From Crotophaga sulcirostris (taxonomy: Eukaryota > Chordata > Aves > Cuculiformes > Crotophagidae), in the NCBI GenBank assembly GCA_013397455.1, contig VYZB01000291.1, positions 761,895 through 825,894 of the forward strand: a stretch of DNA of 64,000 nucleotides, given 5' to 3'. This document shows positions 50,225 to 64,000 of this stretch, one piece after another. The position numbers were made by a program, and so were the translations under genes. Position 1 is the first letter of the stretch. Each line of letters opens with the position of its first letter. The notes beneath the pieces are model-generated. The model saw only the letters and a program-made list of their open reading frames with translations. It was not told the origin of the DNA and did not search any database.

Positions 50225-53200
50225 CTGGGAGAAATAAAGCAGCAGAAGGGAATACATACAAGTGTTTAAAGAGAAAGACATATAAGAAAGCCTTTCAGTC
50301 ATTATCGCTATGTACATTCATCCTTGAATCTCTGTTAACCTCATTCACATTATTTTGGCAAAGAAAATCTGCTTGTAAAGCATGCTCTCTTTCTATTCTG
50401 TTTGAATCCATTAGGCTGCCGTTTGTTATCTTCTCCTCCCCCGTATCTGGTGAAGTACAAGGCCATGAACATAAGGTTACTCTAAAGGCTTTATTCACTC
50501 CTTTCTGGGACCCTCTCAAGCCTGAAAGCCCTTTGTCCTTAGTGCTAGTGCATAACAGATCCACTTATAGAGGTAAACCTGCTCCACTTCATCAACCCTA
50601 ATTGCCAGGGGGTCTTTCACAGGCTAGAGGAGAGCTTCTCCCGGTTGTACAACAGGAGCCATCCAGTTCCCTTGTCACTACACAAGGGACGAACAAACCC
50701 ATCTTCACCATTAATCCACCTATGTTCTTGGCACAGTTGCGCAGAGAAAGGACCACTGCCTTCCAGAAAGCAAGGCTCTAGGTTGCATGTGATGCATTAT
50801 TTTGGAAAGGGATCCAGTAAGTCTTCTTGATTCCCATACCCTTGTCATTTTTCAGCACAGTGTATTCAGATTTCACTGGTTGATTGGAGTCTCTCTGCCC
50901 AGAAATGGTATGAGTTTGTGCGTTTGGAGTGGTACCTGACAAAATTCACTAATAGCAAAACCAGAAGCCAATTTTTGAAGTTCTTTTCTGCAAATCAGAT
51001 CAGCAATATAAAAAAACTATCATGATGGGGATTTAAAAAGCACTTAGGAATTTTTAAAAAAATTATATCAAGCCAAGTAGTGATACTATCTTACAAGTAC
51101 CAACAATACCTGAACAGACTCCAAACTTGCAGTGACTGGCAACTCAAAGTTAATAAACTAAATCCAGAACTGCCATAAAATGCATGTTGCGATCCCATTT
51201 CCTTTTCTACTCATAGTGTTTCCAGAAGAATTTCCTAATGCTCATAGTAACCTGAAGTTATTTTATACAATTTCCTTTAAAGACAAGGCACAAATACATT
51301 TATCTGATTTTTCTTCCCCCAAAGGAATCTGGAATGATCAGAAAAAAAAAAAAAACAAACCACATTTTTAGAATAATACAGGCAGGTGAAAATGAGTCAG
51401 ATGCAGTTAATGTATCTCAAAGTAGAAACGAAGGGAAAACTTTATGGGTGATCAGAAAGCTAAACCTCTACCCTCCTTCATCCTTGGCCCATCAGACCTG
51501 ACATATAAGGGCAACACTGGCACTTGCAGAATGGGATATTTATGGCAACATATTTTGTGTTATGGACCTGAAAGTCTAACCACTCTGTACCAAAGAATCA
51601 CTTTCCACTGCATTCAGCACGGTGAGAATTTATACCCCTACAAAACAGCAGCTGTTGTAACTTTTAAACAAAAAGACTTGTCTGACATCAGAGAAATGGC
51701 TAGTTAATATCTACCAGGGGCCAAATACAAACCAAGAAACAATGACTGAATCTGTAACCCTGCCCAAACAGCAGCTGCATTTTCTAGAGCGAACCTGAAT
51801 TTATGTTAGCTGTTGCTATGCAAGGAATTAGACTGTCATCCTGTTCTTGGCATTTGTAGGCCAGTAAAACAATCTTTGAGATATATTCATTTATAAAATG
51901 GGCTGACATCCAGACTATATATTCTCATACTATTGATTTGCAGTAAAGGAACAGAGAAGAGAATTTGGTTCTGATTATTTTTTTCTTCTTTTTGATCCTG
52001 CTTTTCAGCATACTAAAAAATTAGAAGTGATAATGATTCCAACAGCCACATTTCATATGTAAGCAAGGCAACAGAAAGACAAGAATCCTGACCAAGAAGG
52101 TATGGTACCTGTTCTGTCTTACAGGAATCTTGCAAGGTTTTAGTTAACAAAGACTTAAACTGTCATATTCTAAGCTAAGAAGTCTTCTATGAATGAGAAG
52201 TTCTAACTCTAACAAGTTCCTCTGAAGCTTTTCCAAATCCATTGGATAAATCTCTGCTTGCTTCGTAAGACAAAGTGAAGATCATACCAGCTCCTGCCCA
52301 ACCTCAAATGTCACTGAAGAACAAGGACAGGTATCTATCTCAGGTACGAAAATAGACAAATGACATATAAACATACATCCCATGTTTATGTAAACTCTTT
52401 CATGGAAATTCATAGTGCTAGGTATTAATTCAAAACATTTGCTTCAGCCTGCTGGAGGAGGTTCCATTTACATTATCTCCCCGAGGTATTAGCAAATTCA
52501 GCAAGGGAGCAAAAAGACTACACTGGCAGTCAGCTAGGTAAGTCCTACAGGAGTCAATGAAGCTTTTGAAGAATCTCTTTCATTCATTCAACTGCAGGAC
52601 TTGAAGTGATTTTAGTGCATCTGTCACCATCCTGTACGAGCATCATCCTGCTCGATTGCAAGTATAATACAACCTTGCAATCACAGGTCATTCAGGCAAG
52701 ATACAAAATCAAGACGCTGGCGATTTTAGATCCAAAGTATATTTTGTGTATTATTAAGTTTCAGTTGTTAAATAAAACTTAAAATTTAATTACAAAATCT
52801 CACTGTAGTCTCAATCGACAGCTAAGGCATGTCATTGCTTCCTTTCTACTGCTGACTAGTTAATCAGTCGCCAAGTTATAACTCAGACAGTGATACTTTG
52901 ATAGAGCTCCCGCATCTTCTTAAGGAGAGTTTCTTTACAGCTACTGTTGCAGTAGAGAGAACTTTCATTACTGCTACACAACACAGACACAAGACAAATT
53001 GATTCAGAAATTATTTAGCCTCGGAGGTATGGGAAATGATTGCTGTGAACATACAGTACATAATAAAAGTTCTGAGGGTGTTTATAAAGTGAATAGAAAT
53101 ATTTCTGCATTCTAACAGCTTCTCGAGCAGTTCTGCATCATCAACTTTCAAATCAGTTCCCAAATAGGCCCATGTCCTATTTTATCAACTATCATGAAGC

Positions 53201-53494
53201 TCCATGACACTGACTACAGCATCAGTAGCCTTGTGATGTAGACACCCACTCCTCAAATTACATGGTTCTCAATCACGCATGTTTTTATTTTCTCCCTGGT
53301 GATACCATATAACTGGGAGAAACTCCTGTATTATCCTTCCAAAATTATTTTCTCAGCAACATTTTTCATCGAAACTCAAGAGTGGTTCAGCTGCTGATGT
53401 ATACAATGCCAGCTGCAGGGAACAATGTCTTCTTGATTCTTTGTAGTCCCTAGTCTGTCTTTTGCCTAATACATAGACTGGTAAGGGATATCAT

Positions 53495-53570
53495 TAACAG
53501 GTTCAGATCACCTGCTCAATATCATAGAAGTCAGGGACAGAAACCAAGCCTCTGTTTCAAATGATCCACT
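53495..53570 (+). mobile_element. Possible MIR-like SINE tail
   Basis: 'aatatcatagaagtcaggga' followed by cagaaaccaagcctctgt resembles '…aaggtcacacaggaagtcagtggcagagcc…', but only over a short span. Confidence 0.3.
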
Positions 53571-56500
53571 TCGAACAAACCATACATTTTTTCAATGTTT
53601 CACTTCATCGTTAGACCATGTTCTGTCAGACATAATCCATTACATCATTGACACCTTTTCTGCAGGCCTTCAGACTGTGCAGGAGAGAAGTTAAAAAGAC
53701 AGGAGCCAATTTCTAAAATAAAAGTGAAACATGTAGAAGCTAGTTTTCTGCATTACTTCTTTTAAGACAATTTGAGAGTATACGAGTCTATTATAAAACT
53801 GAGCAATTAAATTCACAGCATTATAAAACAATGATCATAACAGAAACAGAAACGGGAAAGGCATATTTAGAGGTAAAAAAAAAAGAAGATATCTTGAAAC
53901 TAATATTTAGACTAGAGTTCTACCTAGAAGAGAACAACAATATCACAATTTTGGAGAAAGGACCACTTGATTTCAGCTGATTAATGTGTTGCTGTTTCAA
54001 AGGGCCCAATAACTACAAGTTAAAGCTCCGGAGGTTTGGAAGCTGTTTCATCTGAAAATCATTGAGGAAGGGTCCAACTGTTCCTGTCAAGAAGCGTGGA
54101 GTTTGAACAACCATGAGAGTGGCCCTTTCGACAGCAGTACAAAAGATGAGAGAAGGCAGTCTCAGCTGAAAGTAAAACCAAACCCTTAGAAACACGTTTC
54201 AAATCTGTTTTTTCTGCCCCTCTGGTTCCAATTTAGGATCTGACTATTAAGAACAGATTTTGGACGGGTGTCTACTAAAGTATGCCCATAAAACATTTGT
54301 CACCAGCAAGCCCACAGTCATAGGATAGAACAGTTTCAAGAGGTTTAGAAACCTATAATAGCATTAGATAGGCTTTTCTGTGTAAATTTTCTACATAGTA
54401 ATTATAATTTATTTAACTCTTTTTAATCTGGTAAGCCTTTCTGGAGAAGTATAAGATGCTGTGTTGTGTGACAGAATAATACTTGGAAAACAACTGTGAT
54501 GGGAGAGAGGGATACATTCCATCAGATGGAAAAAATAAAAGTGAAAGGAGATTAAATGCATGCAAGAAACTTATGGTAAAAGGTTATTTTCTCAGTCAGT
54601 GTAGGCTCCAATGCTAATGAAATGCCTCATCAGTGGACCTGTGAAAAATATTATATTTGAAACTCCAGGTTTCAAAACCACATACAATTTAACTGAACTC
54701 TAAACGACTAACAGCTTTGTCAAAAGTTTCCGTGCAATTTATAAACATGATCTATGCAATTCATGAACTAAGGGGAAAAGTCTGAGCTGACACTGCTGTG
54801 AGTGTCCAAGTTATGTTTTGAACTAAACTAAAACAGTGTTTGTGATTTGAGACACAAAGACATGCTTCCCTTTATTTACATTATTTTTAACTTATCTTTG
54901 GGTTATGTAGTCTCAAGTAGCCATGCACGCAGAAATAGATTCTATAAAAGAAGAGAAATTTCTGCAGCTAAATAGAGACAAACTCTCTAGCTGATTTTTT
55001 TAAGTGTTCAGTCCCTCTGCCCCAAACAAAATACCGGATATTAGCCAATAATGTAAGATACTGGTTCCCCAAAAGGGCATTCAAATCCCTTGGAGGCAAG
55101 AAGTCTGTCGACAACAAATTATTTCTGACAGATACTCATTTCTGCCCTTAGAAAGGGAGAGTAAAAGTTAGAGGAGAGAACGAACACATTCACATAGAGC
55201 AGGACACATGTGCATATATGTTTATATATCTGTATATAGAGGTGTCTCTTCGAGATGCAGGCAACACGGGTGCACAAACACAATGGTGCTGAGCCCATGC
55301 TAACAGAAACCAGGGTACTTGATGTGGGCTCAGCCTGATGTAAGTGTAGCAACGAGGCTTGCATGCTTGGGCTGGCTTGTGCATTAGACTAGTGAGAATA
55401 TATAAAAAAATAAGCCTATAACAATTATGGAAATCTGTCTAATATAGCCCCACCTCAGGGTATGGTAAATAAAGGTTGAGGGCAGTCACACAGCATGTCT
55501 TTCGCACTGAAGTCCCTCTGCGAATGATTTTTTTTTTCTTTTTTCATGAACAGATCCTCTTCCACAGATGCATTCCAGAATCACTCTAACACTCTCCTCC
55601 TCACATCTGTATGATGCTCTCTCACCATGCCATAGCCAGATGAGCGTCCCTATGCCACTTCATAGCCACCAAGCTGGAGCTCAAGGAGCAGTCAGTTATG
55701 AGCAGAGTTCCTCCCTCATCGCATTGCAATAACGAAGATCATGGCAGGAAGAAAGATCATACTTAAATAAACCAGCACTGTCAGAAGAAACTTATTTACT
55801 TCAGATTGAATTTGCTTTTTGTGTCCCCAGCAAAGGAACACTGAGCATCTCAACAGTGGTACAAAACAAGTGCTGTACTGAATGGCGATGACCAAAATCA
55901 AAAACGACCTGAAGGAATAGCGGTGTTTAAATATTTATGCCACATTACAGATTATATCTGCATTGCTCCACACATCAGCACAAGTTACTAATTTTTTAAG
56001 GGTGCATCACAAGCAAAAATCTTAGCTGTCTGCTTCAAGGGCAAACACAATTGGAATCTAAAACCAAAGACAGAAACACACATACCCAAAATCCAACTAA
56101 ACACCCCAAAGCCAAATCAAAATGTCAAACTGTCCCCCAAAATAACTCCACCCATGAATGCACAAAATTGAGAAGCAAAAGTAAAGGATATGTTTATACA
56201 GTTTGCCATCGTGTAAATCCAGCTGGTTTTTTCAGAAGGTGCTTTGTGTAACACAAACAATATGGCCATGTTTGACCACCTCAGTTGCCAGCACAGGCAA
56301 AATGACACAGCTGCAAAGCTATGTCCTGCCGCCACGTGTCCCATACCTGCTTGTCCCAGCTGCAGCTTGCTGAGAAAGTGCCCCAGGATGAAGCTAAAGG
56401 GAGGGGGTGGGAATCTGGAACGTCCAACTTGTGCTTGACAACTCACATTACATCTGAGGAATAATACTCATCAGGGTCACAATTTTAACATCAGTTTTAA

Positions 56501-59500
56501 CACCCAAAAAGAAAATAAAAAACTCAATGTCCCCCACTTCAAACAAAATAAGACATAAAACAACCAACAAAAAAATCCCTTAAGAACATACAAAAAGTCT
56601 CATATTGTTTAAGTCAATATGTGTTAGGGCCTTTTTTATCACTGTCTGGTTTAGACTCTTCAGGGGGATCTCATTTTCTTTGCTGCTGCTAGGAAATAGA
56701 AACTCATTTGTGTTTTAAATGAAAGCTGTGATTCATGTGCAATCACACGACTCAAAGAAATGGTGCTCTAAGTAAAAGCATGTTATTCTGCAAAAGTCAC
56801 AGTGAAATCAGAAGAGTTGACAATATTGCAATCTGTTCTCCACCGTCCCCTTGGGACACTGTTGTTGGTAACTTCATCAAGGAAGGCTGGGATGCTATGC
56901 TTAAGACTGCAAACACAAAATGTCTGCACTCTGATCCTGACTTATGATATCTTTGTGTCATTAATACATTCAATTGATTTATTCCTTATTCATAACAATG
57001 CCTGGAATCAGAAAGAGACAAACACAAGAAAATAAAACTAAACCAACTAAAGAGTGAGAGAGATCCTGTATTCCTATTATATTGGTTACATATGAGATTA
57101 ACCAACCTAGAAAATATAAAATAAGATCTTTAGAGATCTTTCTTTAACAAGGGGTCATGGAAGAGCAGTTTGGTTCAACTTTATTTCACGGAGCGTATCA
57201 TCTGTTAAGTTTATATGTGAGATAAGATTTATATATTGCATACCAGCCATTTGAAGATTATCTGTCAAATTAGTCAGTCACAAAAAAGTGCAAGAAGTGT
57301 CATCTTTGTCCTTTAAGACACAAATTTAGACCCCAAAGCCTAACAGCCCACCACAAGTCTAACAGGGGGTTTCCACATAGATTTCTTGTGGTTGTTACTT
57401 CCTCTTTACCCCTAACCTTGAAAGAGGTTAATCAAAACAAAACCAACTACAACAGCATGAGTTTGGGGTTCTATATTTATGTATGTACAACAGTTTTAGA
57501 GTAAAAGATTTCAAATCCTTTTAGGCTGCAGACACTGAAGAAATAGCTGTTTGCTAGCATGCTGACTGGTCTAATTTTCCCCTCATGCTTTTATCTAACA
57601 TATTTTACATTCCCTGTGCCAAGTAAAATACAGTTAAGACCCTCAAGCAATAAAGCTTAAAATTGAAAAAAAACAGAGGAAAAAATATTACAACAGTTCT
57701 CTATCTTTTGGGGTAATTCGCTGGGAGTGGGTCAAGGAAATAAATCTGCATGCTATTTCTAAAGGGTCCTAAAATAAAGAGGGGGGTGGCTTGCCAAAAA
57801 AAAATAATCTTTTTTTATTTTGTAGCTAAATTAAATGGTCATTTTTATCTCTAACGTTTTGGTTTGTTTATCAGCAGGGTCATAGTTTTGGAATTACTCT
57901 CATACAGAAATCTATTTACAGGGAAAACAAGCATTATGCAAGTTAAAAGCCTGATCTTATAGTAGATAATTCTTCCAAAAAGTGTCAGGAAAAAAATCTG
58001 TCTATTTAAAAGGAGGCAAAAATGTAGGTTAATTTTATTTATTCTGGATAAGGTGGACACCTTAAAAGGGTCATGAAAAAATTTATCAATAGCGGAGCTG
58101 ATAAATGTCCACTTACTTTGGAGACATATTTGTTAACATCGTGAGAAACATTAGCAGTGAGGGTCAGATGGTGATGTAATCGTACAGCAAGTGGAAAGAG
58201 TATTTGGTGGAAGAGTTCTTTAACTTTGGGCTATCAGCAGTGGATGACAATTGGTAGCAAATGGGAGGCAAAAATATGTTCACACTACTTTAATGACTTC
58301 CTTCTTCATGCTCATAGTGTATATTAGAGCTGAGTGAGTAAAGGAAAAGGGTTCTCTAATAAAGCAAGTATGTTTTATTAGACTTAATTCAGTGTTCAGT
58401 GGGGGGAGGATCACACATAAGGTTATTTCCCTAGCAGTCTCCAGCAACGGCATGGGAAAAAAAACAAATCCATATAAATGGGAAATAGATTCTTATGCAC
58501 ACTAATGCTGCAAAACTGTCTGGTACCCTCTTTTCTGAAACCTCCAGTCCTAAATAAATGTTTCCAGACTGAAACAGAGCAGAGGGAGGAAATTAAAGAA
58601 ACTTAAAAAATTAAAAATGAAAAATAACCCCAAAAACAAAACAGTAAAACCATATCACAAAACTAGAAATCCAAAACCACCTATAAAGCACATGTAAAGC
58701 AGTAAGATAGCATCCTTTCAGGCAAAGAATTTCAGACTATTTTCTTTGCTTCAGCTGTACATTGCATTCCCCACCACAGTCCCATGCTCGAACCCAGAAG
58801 GCTTCTTCATCTACCCAAGGCCCATTTCCCAGTCAAGAGGAGAGCAAAAATCATACCTAACCCTGGCCCTCCCCACACCTGACACATACACTGGACACCA
58901 AGAACAGTGAGAACAATTACTATACACTTCAATAATCTCAGCAGGTTCATAATCTGCAGTGTGACAGAACTGCTGCATTACAGAACAAATGCATGAAGAT
59001 GACTGGGAGACTCACTGTAATTATACCCCAAATACTTTATTATTGTAAGCTAGCAACAATAAAAAACCTTAAGTATTGACAGCATGACTATGTATTATAA
59101 TAGAGATTTTCCACTAGCAGACCTATAGCAGCTTGCTTTCCAAAATACAGAATGATCTTAAAAAAAAGTTGTAAGACTTGCAATTTCAAGCAGCTGTTCA
59201 GGTAAAACTAAAGCCAGAAGATTGTTTATTTTAATAAAGCTATTATATGTGCAGTTCTAAATTAGGAATGGCAGGAGACTAGGGGATGCCTAAACCATCA
59301 CCACCTGTTTGCCCTGAAAATCAATTAAAGTCACACTATCACAGCAAACCTTTCTTAGCTAATAAAAGTTATACAGCTTCAACGTGCGACTTCAGGTGCT
59401 TTGTGGGAATGTGCCTGAAATCTAAATCCTTAGTCTCACGTTACTTCGACACTAAACACAACTCTGAATAACCAGTGTAACACTTGCCTTTTTGGGGTTA

Positions 59501-62205
59501 CAGAAGGTGTTAAGGGAAAAGAGATCCTGAACTGCTGTTTTGATGCAGTGGATTGAAGTAATATTCAGTGAAGTATAATAATCCAGTCAAGAACATTATA
59601 TAGAATTTCAAGTAGGAGAAAACTGAAGTCCTTTATGACACACGCCTGTTCAACATATTCTGTGCTGCAGAACAGATCCAACTTTACAAGTTGAAAGCAA
59701 GGGCAGTAGAGACATCCCAAGTGTTTTAGTAATTAAACGAATATGCATAATGAACCATATGCCCAAAGGGCCTGTTCTTCTTGTGGGCCAGATTTTTGTT
59801 TGAATTTTTAATTTTTATATACAGATGAAACATTTCATGTAATATAGCAACAGTGCAAAGGAACATGCTATGCAGGAAGGGAAGGAGGAACTACCCATGT
59901 GAGAACGATCAGAATACACTTGATGAATTCTGCTCCTCAATTTCCGATTCAGAGCCAAGAGGGCTTTTTTTTTAAAAAAAATCCTTTTCTCCTTTGAACA
60001 GCTGTATTAGTCATCTGCTCAGAGTCTAGAAAAGAGGCATAAAATCTATGTATATTTATACAGGTCATATTTATACATTTATATGTGTGAAATGGATTAT
60101 ATACACCAACACATTTAGATGCTGCAAGACTAGCAAAAACACACACTATCTCAAATTTAAAAGCTTCTGATCCACTAGAAAAAATAAGTACAGAATGGCT
60201 TTCTGTTCAGTAGGACCTGCTGTGTTCTGTGAGCTGTAGGGAAACTGGACACACTCACATCAGTCTGTGAAACAATCAAATTCTACTCCCGTTACAATAA
60301 CATTACCCTACTGTCAACATTAGGATACCATGGCCTTGTTGGAGAAATACTAAATCTTCTATATTCTCTAGCGCTTGAGCAATGTTTCTGCTTTCCCAGT
60401 AACAGTCACCCTTTTTCATCCCTTTCTCTTAAAGAGCTTTTCAAAGCAAAAGAAGCATCCTTTGCAAACATAAGCTGTTATAATAGGTTAGTCTTCTAAA
60501 CCACCAACAAAACTATTTGGTGCTTCAAACTGATTTTCAAATAGCTAGGCTGCATGATAACAATCTGATTCTTTTAAGTGGTTCTGATCCATTGGAAAAA
60601 AATCTGTTTTGCTTCATAGAAACAGTGATGGGGTCAGATACTTGTCAGCATGAGCATGCTGGTTAAGCAGCCGAAAAACTTTCCTGCATAAGTTCTAACA
60701 GATTTCTGAGTTGTTTTTTTTTCATACGTGATTTGGGCTCTGTGAACCAAGATAAATGAAAACATTAACAGACTTAGTGAGGGAAAGGAAAATTTTTACA
60801 TAAATAGCAAAGAGTGCCTCACAGTAGCTCAGACTTAGTACTGCAGTTCGATAAATAAGCAGTACCACACACAACAGCAGTGGTTGTTACAGGCACTGAC
60901 TTGGTACCACAGAGATGTGGTGGGGAAGCACCAGCTGTGCTACAGGGGATGCAGACAATAACGTTATCCACTTCAGAATTGAAAGGATGACTTTTCATCA
61001 AACTCAGGGAGTTAAAACTTTTCATGGGACTTCAGGAGTTCCCATCACTAAAAGTAAATGGAACGGTCTATAAGAATGATCTGGTCCCCGACCCTTAAAG
61101 TATTTAAAAGCTGAAATAACAAAGTTGGAAATAATGGCATTCATCACTCTCAGTCTTAATTCAGGGTTCAGGCTTTTGAGATTGCCTGGTTTACATGATC
61201 TAGTGGTCTCCACGGAAAGACAGATAAACTTCAACAGCTGTCAGAAGACAAAAATTGACAAGGAGCATCACCTTTCCTGACTGTTTAAATCCTTTAAGGA
61301 AGTGTTGGAGCAATTAGAGAGGGAGTCTAATCTTTGCAGAGTGCATTAACACTCTCCGACCTCCCAGACAATAGATCAGACCTCAGACACATAATGCTTC
61401 CCTAAGGCTTTTTAACCAGAGCATTTGATCTTATAGTCACTCTGTATGTGTTACTATAGGTATCAGTGTGTAAGACAGTATTCATTGGGCACTAAAGGAC
61501 CGCTATCTCTGCCAGCATTCATACAACTTTTAAAATAGAAAGTAGGAAAACCATTGCAATGCATGTGGTTACAGAGGTACTACTTCCCAGAAAACAGAAG
61601 AAAAAAAAAAAAAGAGAATAAAACAATCTAGAGTAGCTCTGCAAAATGTCTTCATTTTTATTAATCTCATATTTCTGTTCTACCACTACTGTTTATTTCC
61701 TAGCTTTGGAATATAAATATATTTTTTTTAAGTATAAATTAGTTTTTTATTCATAGAAACAGTTATCTGGTAATAATTTCAAAATACTTCATTTCTTAAC
61801 CCCTGTGGAGGGACTTGAGGGAAAGGGAATTAGGAAGACAGGACTAGTTTATTAAGGAAATTGAAATATATCAATGCAAATAATTTTCCCAAATGTGTAC
61901 ATGAAAGTATCTAGGGAAGTTTTCTTAACTGTTAGAACAAGTCATCATCTAATTCCCGATGTCTAGTAAAAGAAAAAGGCTAATACCATTATCAATCATG
62001 CATTTCCCATTTAATATTCTAAACATTTTTAGAAAATTTGCTTAGTGCAATTTTTTTTAATGGGATTGGACTTCCATGTCATCCTATTCTGACAGAGGCC
62101 ACATCTGAACTGTTCTCACATGGACAATGGATAATGGGGTTTTATAACTGGATCCCCACCCTATGCTAAATAACGGGTGCCCCAGTCCTACTGAACAGTG
62201 GGGTT

Positions 62206-62217
62206 CCCCCCCCCCCC
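62206..62217. repeat. Poly-C run
   Basis: Twelve consecutive C. Confidence 0.9.
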
Positions 62218-64000
62218 AACCCCGCAATGTTGCGGTACAGTGCTAGCTAACAATACTTTATTATTAATCTATTTATGCTTGGTATTAGCTGCAGGATTTT
62301 ATTTTACTTTTCTAGACCTCCAAAAAGTGTTTTTTTGTGAAGTATCTGCATTGCGAGTAGTTTTTGCTGCTGTTTAAATGGGTATCTCAAATTTGTCAAG
62401 CCGGGCGCATCACAAATGACAAAAAGGTCACATATACCTAGTATATTTAAAAACAAACAAGCCTTCAAAGTCAAAGTGTAATGCAGTTATATCTAATCTG
62501 AACAAACAACAGAATACATCTAATGAAAGTTGACAATTGGCTTTGATACAGAGCTCTGCAGCTCCTCTGTTCCATTAAAAGATGAAAGCTGAAGGAAAGT
62601 ACAGAAGACAGTAACTTCTCCCTCCCCAAAAAGCAGAAAGTTCTGAACCTGAGCTAGTAGAATAAATAAAGGCTGTTTTAGTGGAGAATTTTGCTCATAG
62701 ATGACACTCATCTTTCAGTAAACATGCTGACTTCACATGGGTAATGTTAAGGCTTAAATAAATCAGCATATTAGACTACAACAAACCACTATGTTTTACA
62801 TATTTATTAACACTTCTTGAAATCACAGAACCGCCATTAAAACAAATAAAAAAACCAAAACACCTGAAATCAAGCTAAGCTTGACAGCAGTGTCACAATT
62901 AGGACTAACAGATTTAATTTTCATGAAGTGGTGGGGTAAGTGATCAAAACTCTACTGATGCTACTAGTACCAGTGTAATACTTTGCTGTGGAAGTAGCAA
63001 AATTTATTAATATTTAATAGTACAGATTTTTTTAACAATCAGATTTCTGGGATTTTGTAATTATTCCACTGTTCCAAATTTATTTTCCAATGAATGCTGA
63101 AAAAAAAATAGAAGAGACATATTATGATTTAGGGTATTTTTATTTTTATTGCTATCCTTAAACAACCTAAGAACTTCCTCGTTGCTTAAGACTAGCATCT
63201 AAGCCAAAGCACATCTTAATTGCCACTGAAGAAGAGTAAAACTAAAAGGGAACAGCCTTTCAAAAAATATATTCGTTTTGTAGCCTCTACACTAATTCCC
63301 TTTTATTTCAGATCTTGTAAAGGAACCAACTTTTCCTTATTAAAAAAAAAAAAAAAGTCTTAAAAAGCCCCACAAGAAGCAGAATAATGCTGTAAGAGAA
63401 ACCCCTTAAGGTGCATCTGTCTCCATCATAAACCCAAAATGTTGCATTACCTTCAAATAGGAAATTTCTTCCAGTTGTCAAGATTTCTGCAACTAGTGTT
63501 AGATTAGCGCTGAGAGAACGGGGGAATTAAATTAAGAATAAAATAGTTCGAGCAAGAGAAAGAAAACCTACCAGAAAAATCTGACAAAAGCCGAAGCGCC
63601 AGAGCTGGCTTATTCCTGAGGGTCCACCGCCACCTACAGGATTTTGCTCCTCTGCAGGAAACCTGCTGCTCCTGTTCACCCAGGATTTGCCCCAAACGGA
63701 GGATGAAGATTTGTAACTGATGTTAAGTAACATAGGTTTGCTTAAATTAATGGAATTGTAGCGATTTAAACCTCCTACAGACTTGTCTCTACTTATTCCC
63801 TCATTTCATAATAAACACTGCCTATGAGTTTCAAGGGAATGCACTGTTCTAAGCTTACATCTGTGTTAAAAGTAAAGGATTTGCCTTTTTTAAAAAATTA
63901 AGAAAAAAAGAAGAAAAACTCCACAAAATACTGATAAGGTTGCTCCACCAATGACAAGGGAGATAACAGTCAACGTCTACAATCTTCCTGTAAAACTAAG

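Larger units (their letters stand above)
50225..64000 (-). other. MCTP2: Part of a large MCTP2 intron (>13.7 kb), no exon recognised
   Basis: The stretch upstream of the first-span exon. The next exon should encode the membrane-proximal segment with a tryptophan- and cysteine-containing motif that precedes the first span in all MCTPs, and before that the third C2 domain. I read the minus strand for these motifs and did not find them, so they probably lie beyond 64000. Present instead are a possible MIR-like tail near 53.5 kb, two exon-like frames (58117-58230 and about 55719-55912), poly-C at 62206-62217 and AT-rich sequence. Confidence 0.65.

Noticed and set aside
53980..54195. Minus-strand frame after a 'ttttactttcAG' acceptor, considered as an MCTP2 exon
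   Set aside because: The peptide shows none of the expected membrane-proximal or C2 motifs and ends in a stop with no support.
63490..63735. Minus-strand frames near the right edge, considered as an upstream MCTP2 exon
   Set aside because: No frame contains the conserved MCTP residues; the sequence differs from the third C2 domain and linker.
1..64000. CRISPR array, tRNA, rRNA, phage or operon-like gene cluster
   Set aside because: No regularly spaced repeats, no cloverleaf with A/B boxes, no tandem same-strand genes; the DNA is a vertebrate gene with long introns.

Overview
This window is nuclear DNA from a bird. The clearest lineage marker is a CR1 LINE 3' end at about 22960-23100 with the avian-type tail: a conserved 'ggtcccttccaaccc' block followed by the 8-bp unit attctatg. 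A second, antisense CR1 fragment lies near 24.5 kb, and much older CR1- and MIR-like remnants are scattered through the window. I see no bacterial, phage, plasmid or viral gene organisation. The many short open frames are what AT-rich vertebrate DNA gives by chance.

The only protein-coding gene I can support is the 3' part of MCTP2 (multiple C2 and transmembrane domain containing 2), on the minus strand. Six coding exons are readable: 50224-50102, 47285-47244, 36913-36804, 34522-34413, 32125-32028 and 29796-29728. They sum to 552 nt, or 183 codons plus a TAG stop, and every junction is in phase. They encode the C-terminal membrane anchor: a first hydrophobic segment, an acidic linker, an amphipathic linker, a second hydrophobic segment, a conserved tail and a basic C-terminus ending RKKRSAL. 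The C2 domains are encoded upstream, beyond position 64000. The 3' UTR runs to lower coordinates from 29727, but its end cannot be placed by eye.

Layout: 1 to roughly 26500 is non-coding DNA downstream of MCTP2. From established synteny this side would lead towards NR2F2, across a gene-poor interval. It holds CR1 fragments, MIR-like SINE remnants, ancient amniote repeats with near-palindromic consensus, a small CpG-dense patch near 0.5 kb, and purine or A/T tracts. The interval from about 26500 to 29727 holds the 3' UTR and its uncertain end. From 29728 to 50224 are the MCTP2 exons and introns. From 50225 to 64000 is the lower part of a large MCTP2 intron; I could not find the next upstream exon there.

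The most notable points are local. MCTP2 appears to use a GC-AG intron (donor CAG|GCAAGT) just before a 42-nt, phase 0-0 exon that encodes only an acidic segment. The introns also contain a G-tract/C-tract pair, a clean inverted repeat, and two unexplained exon-like open frames. I found no evidence for a new multi-gene system.
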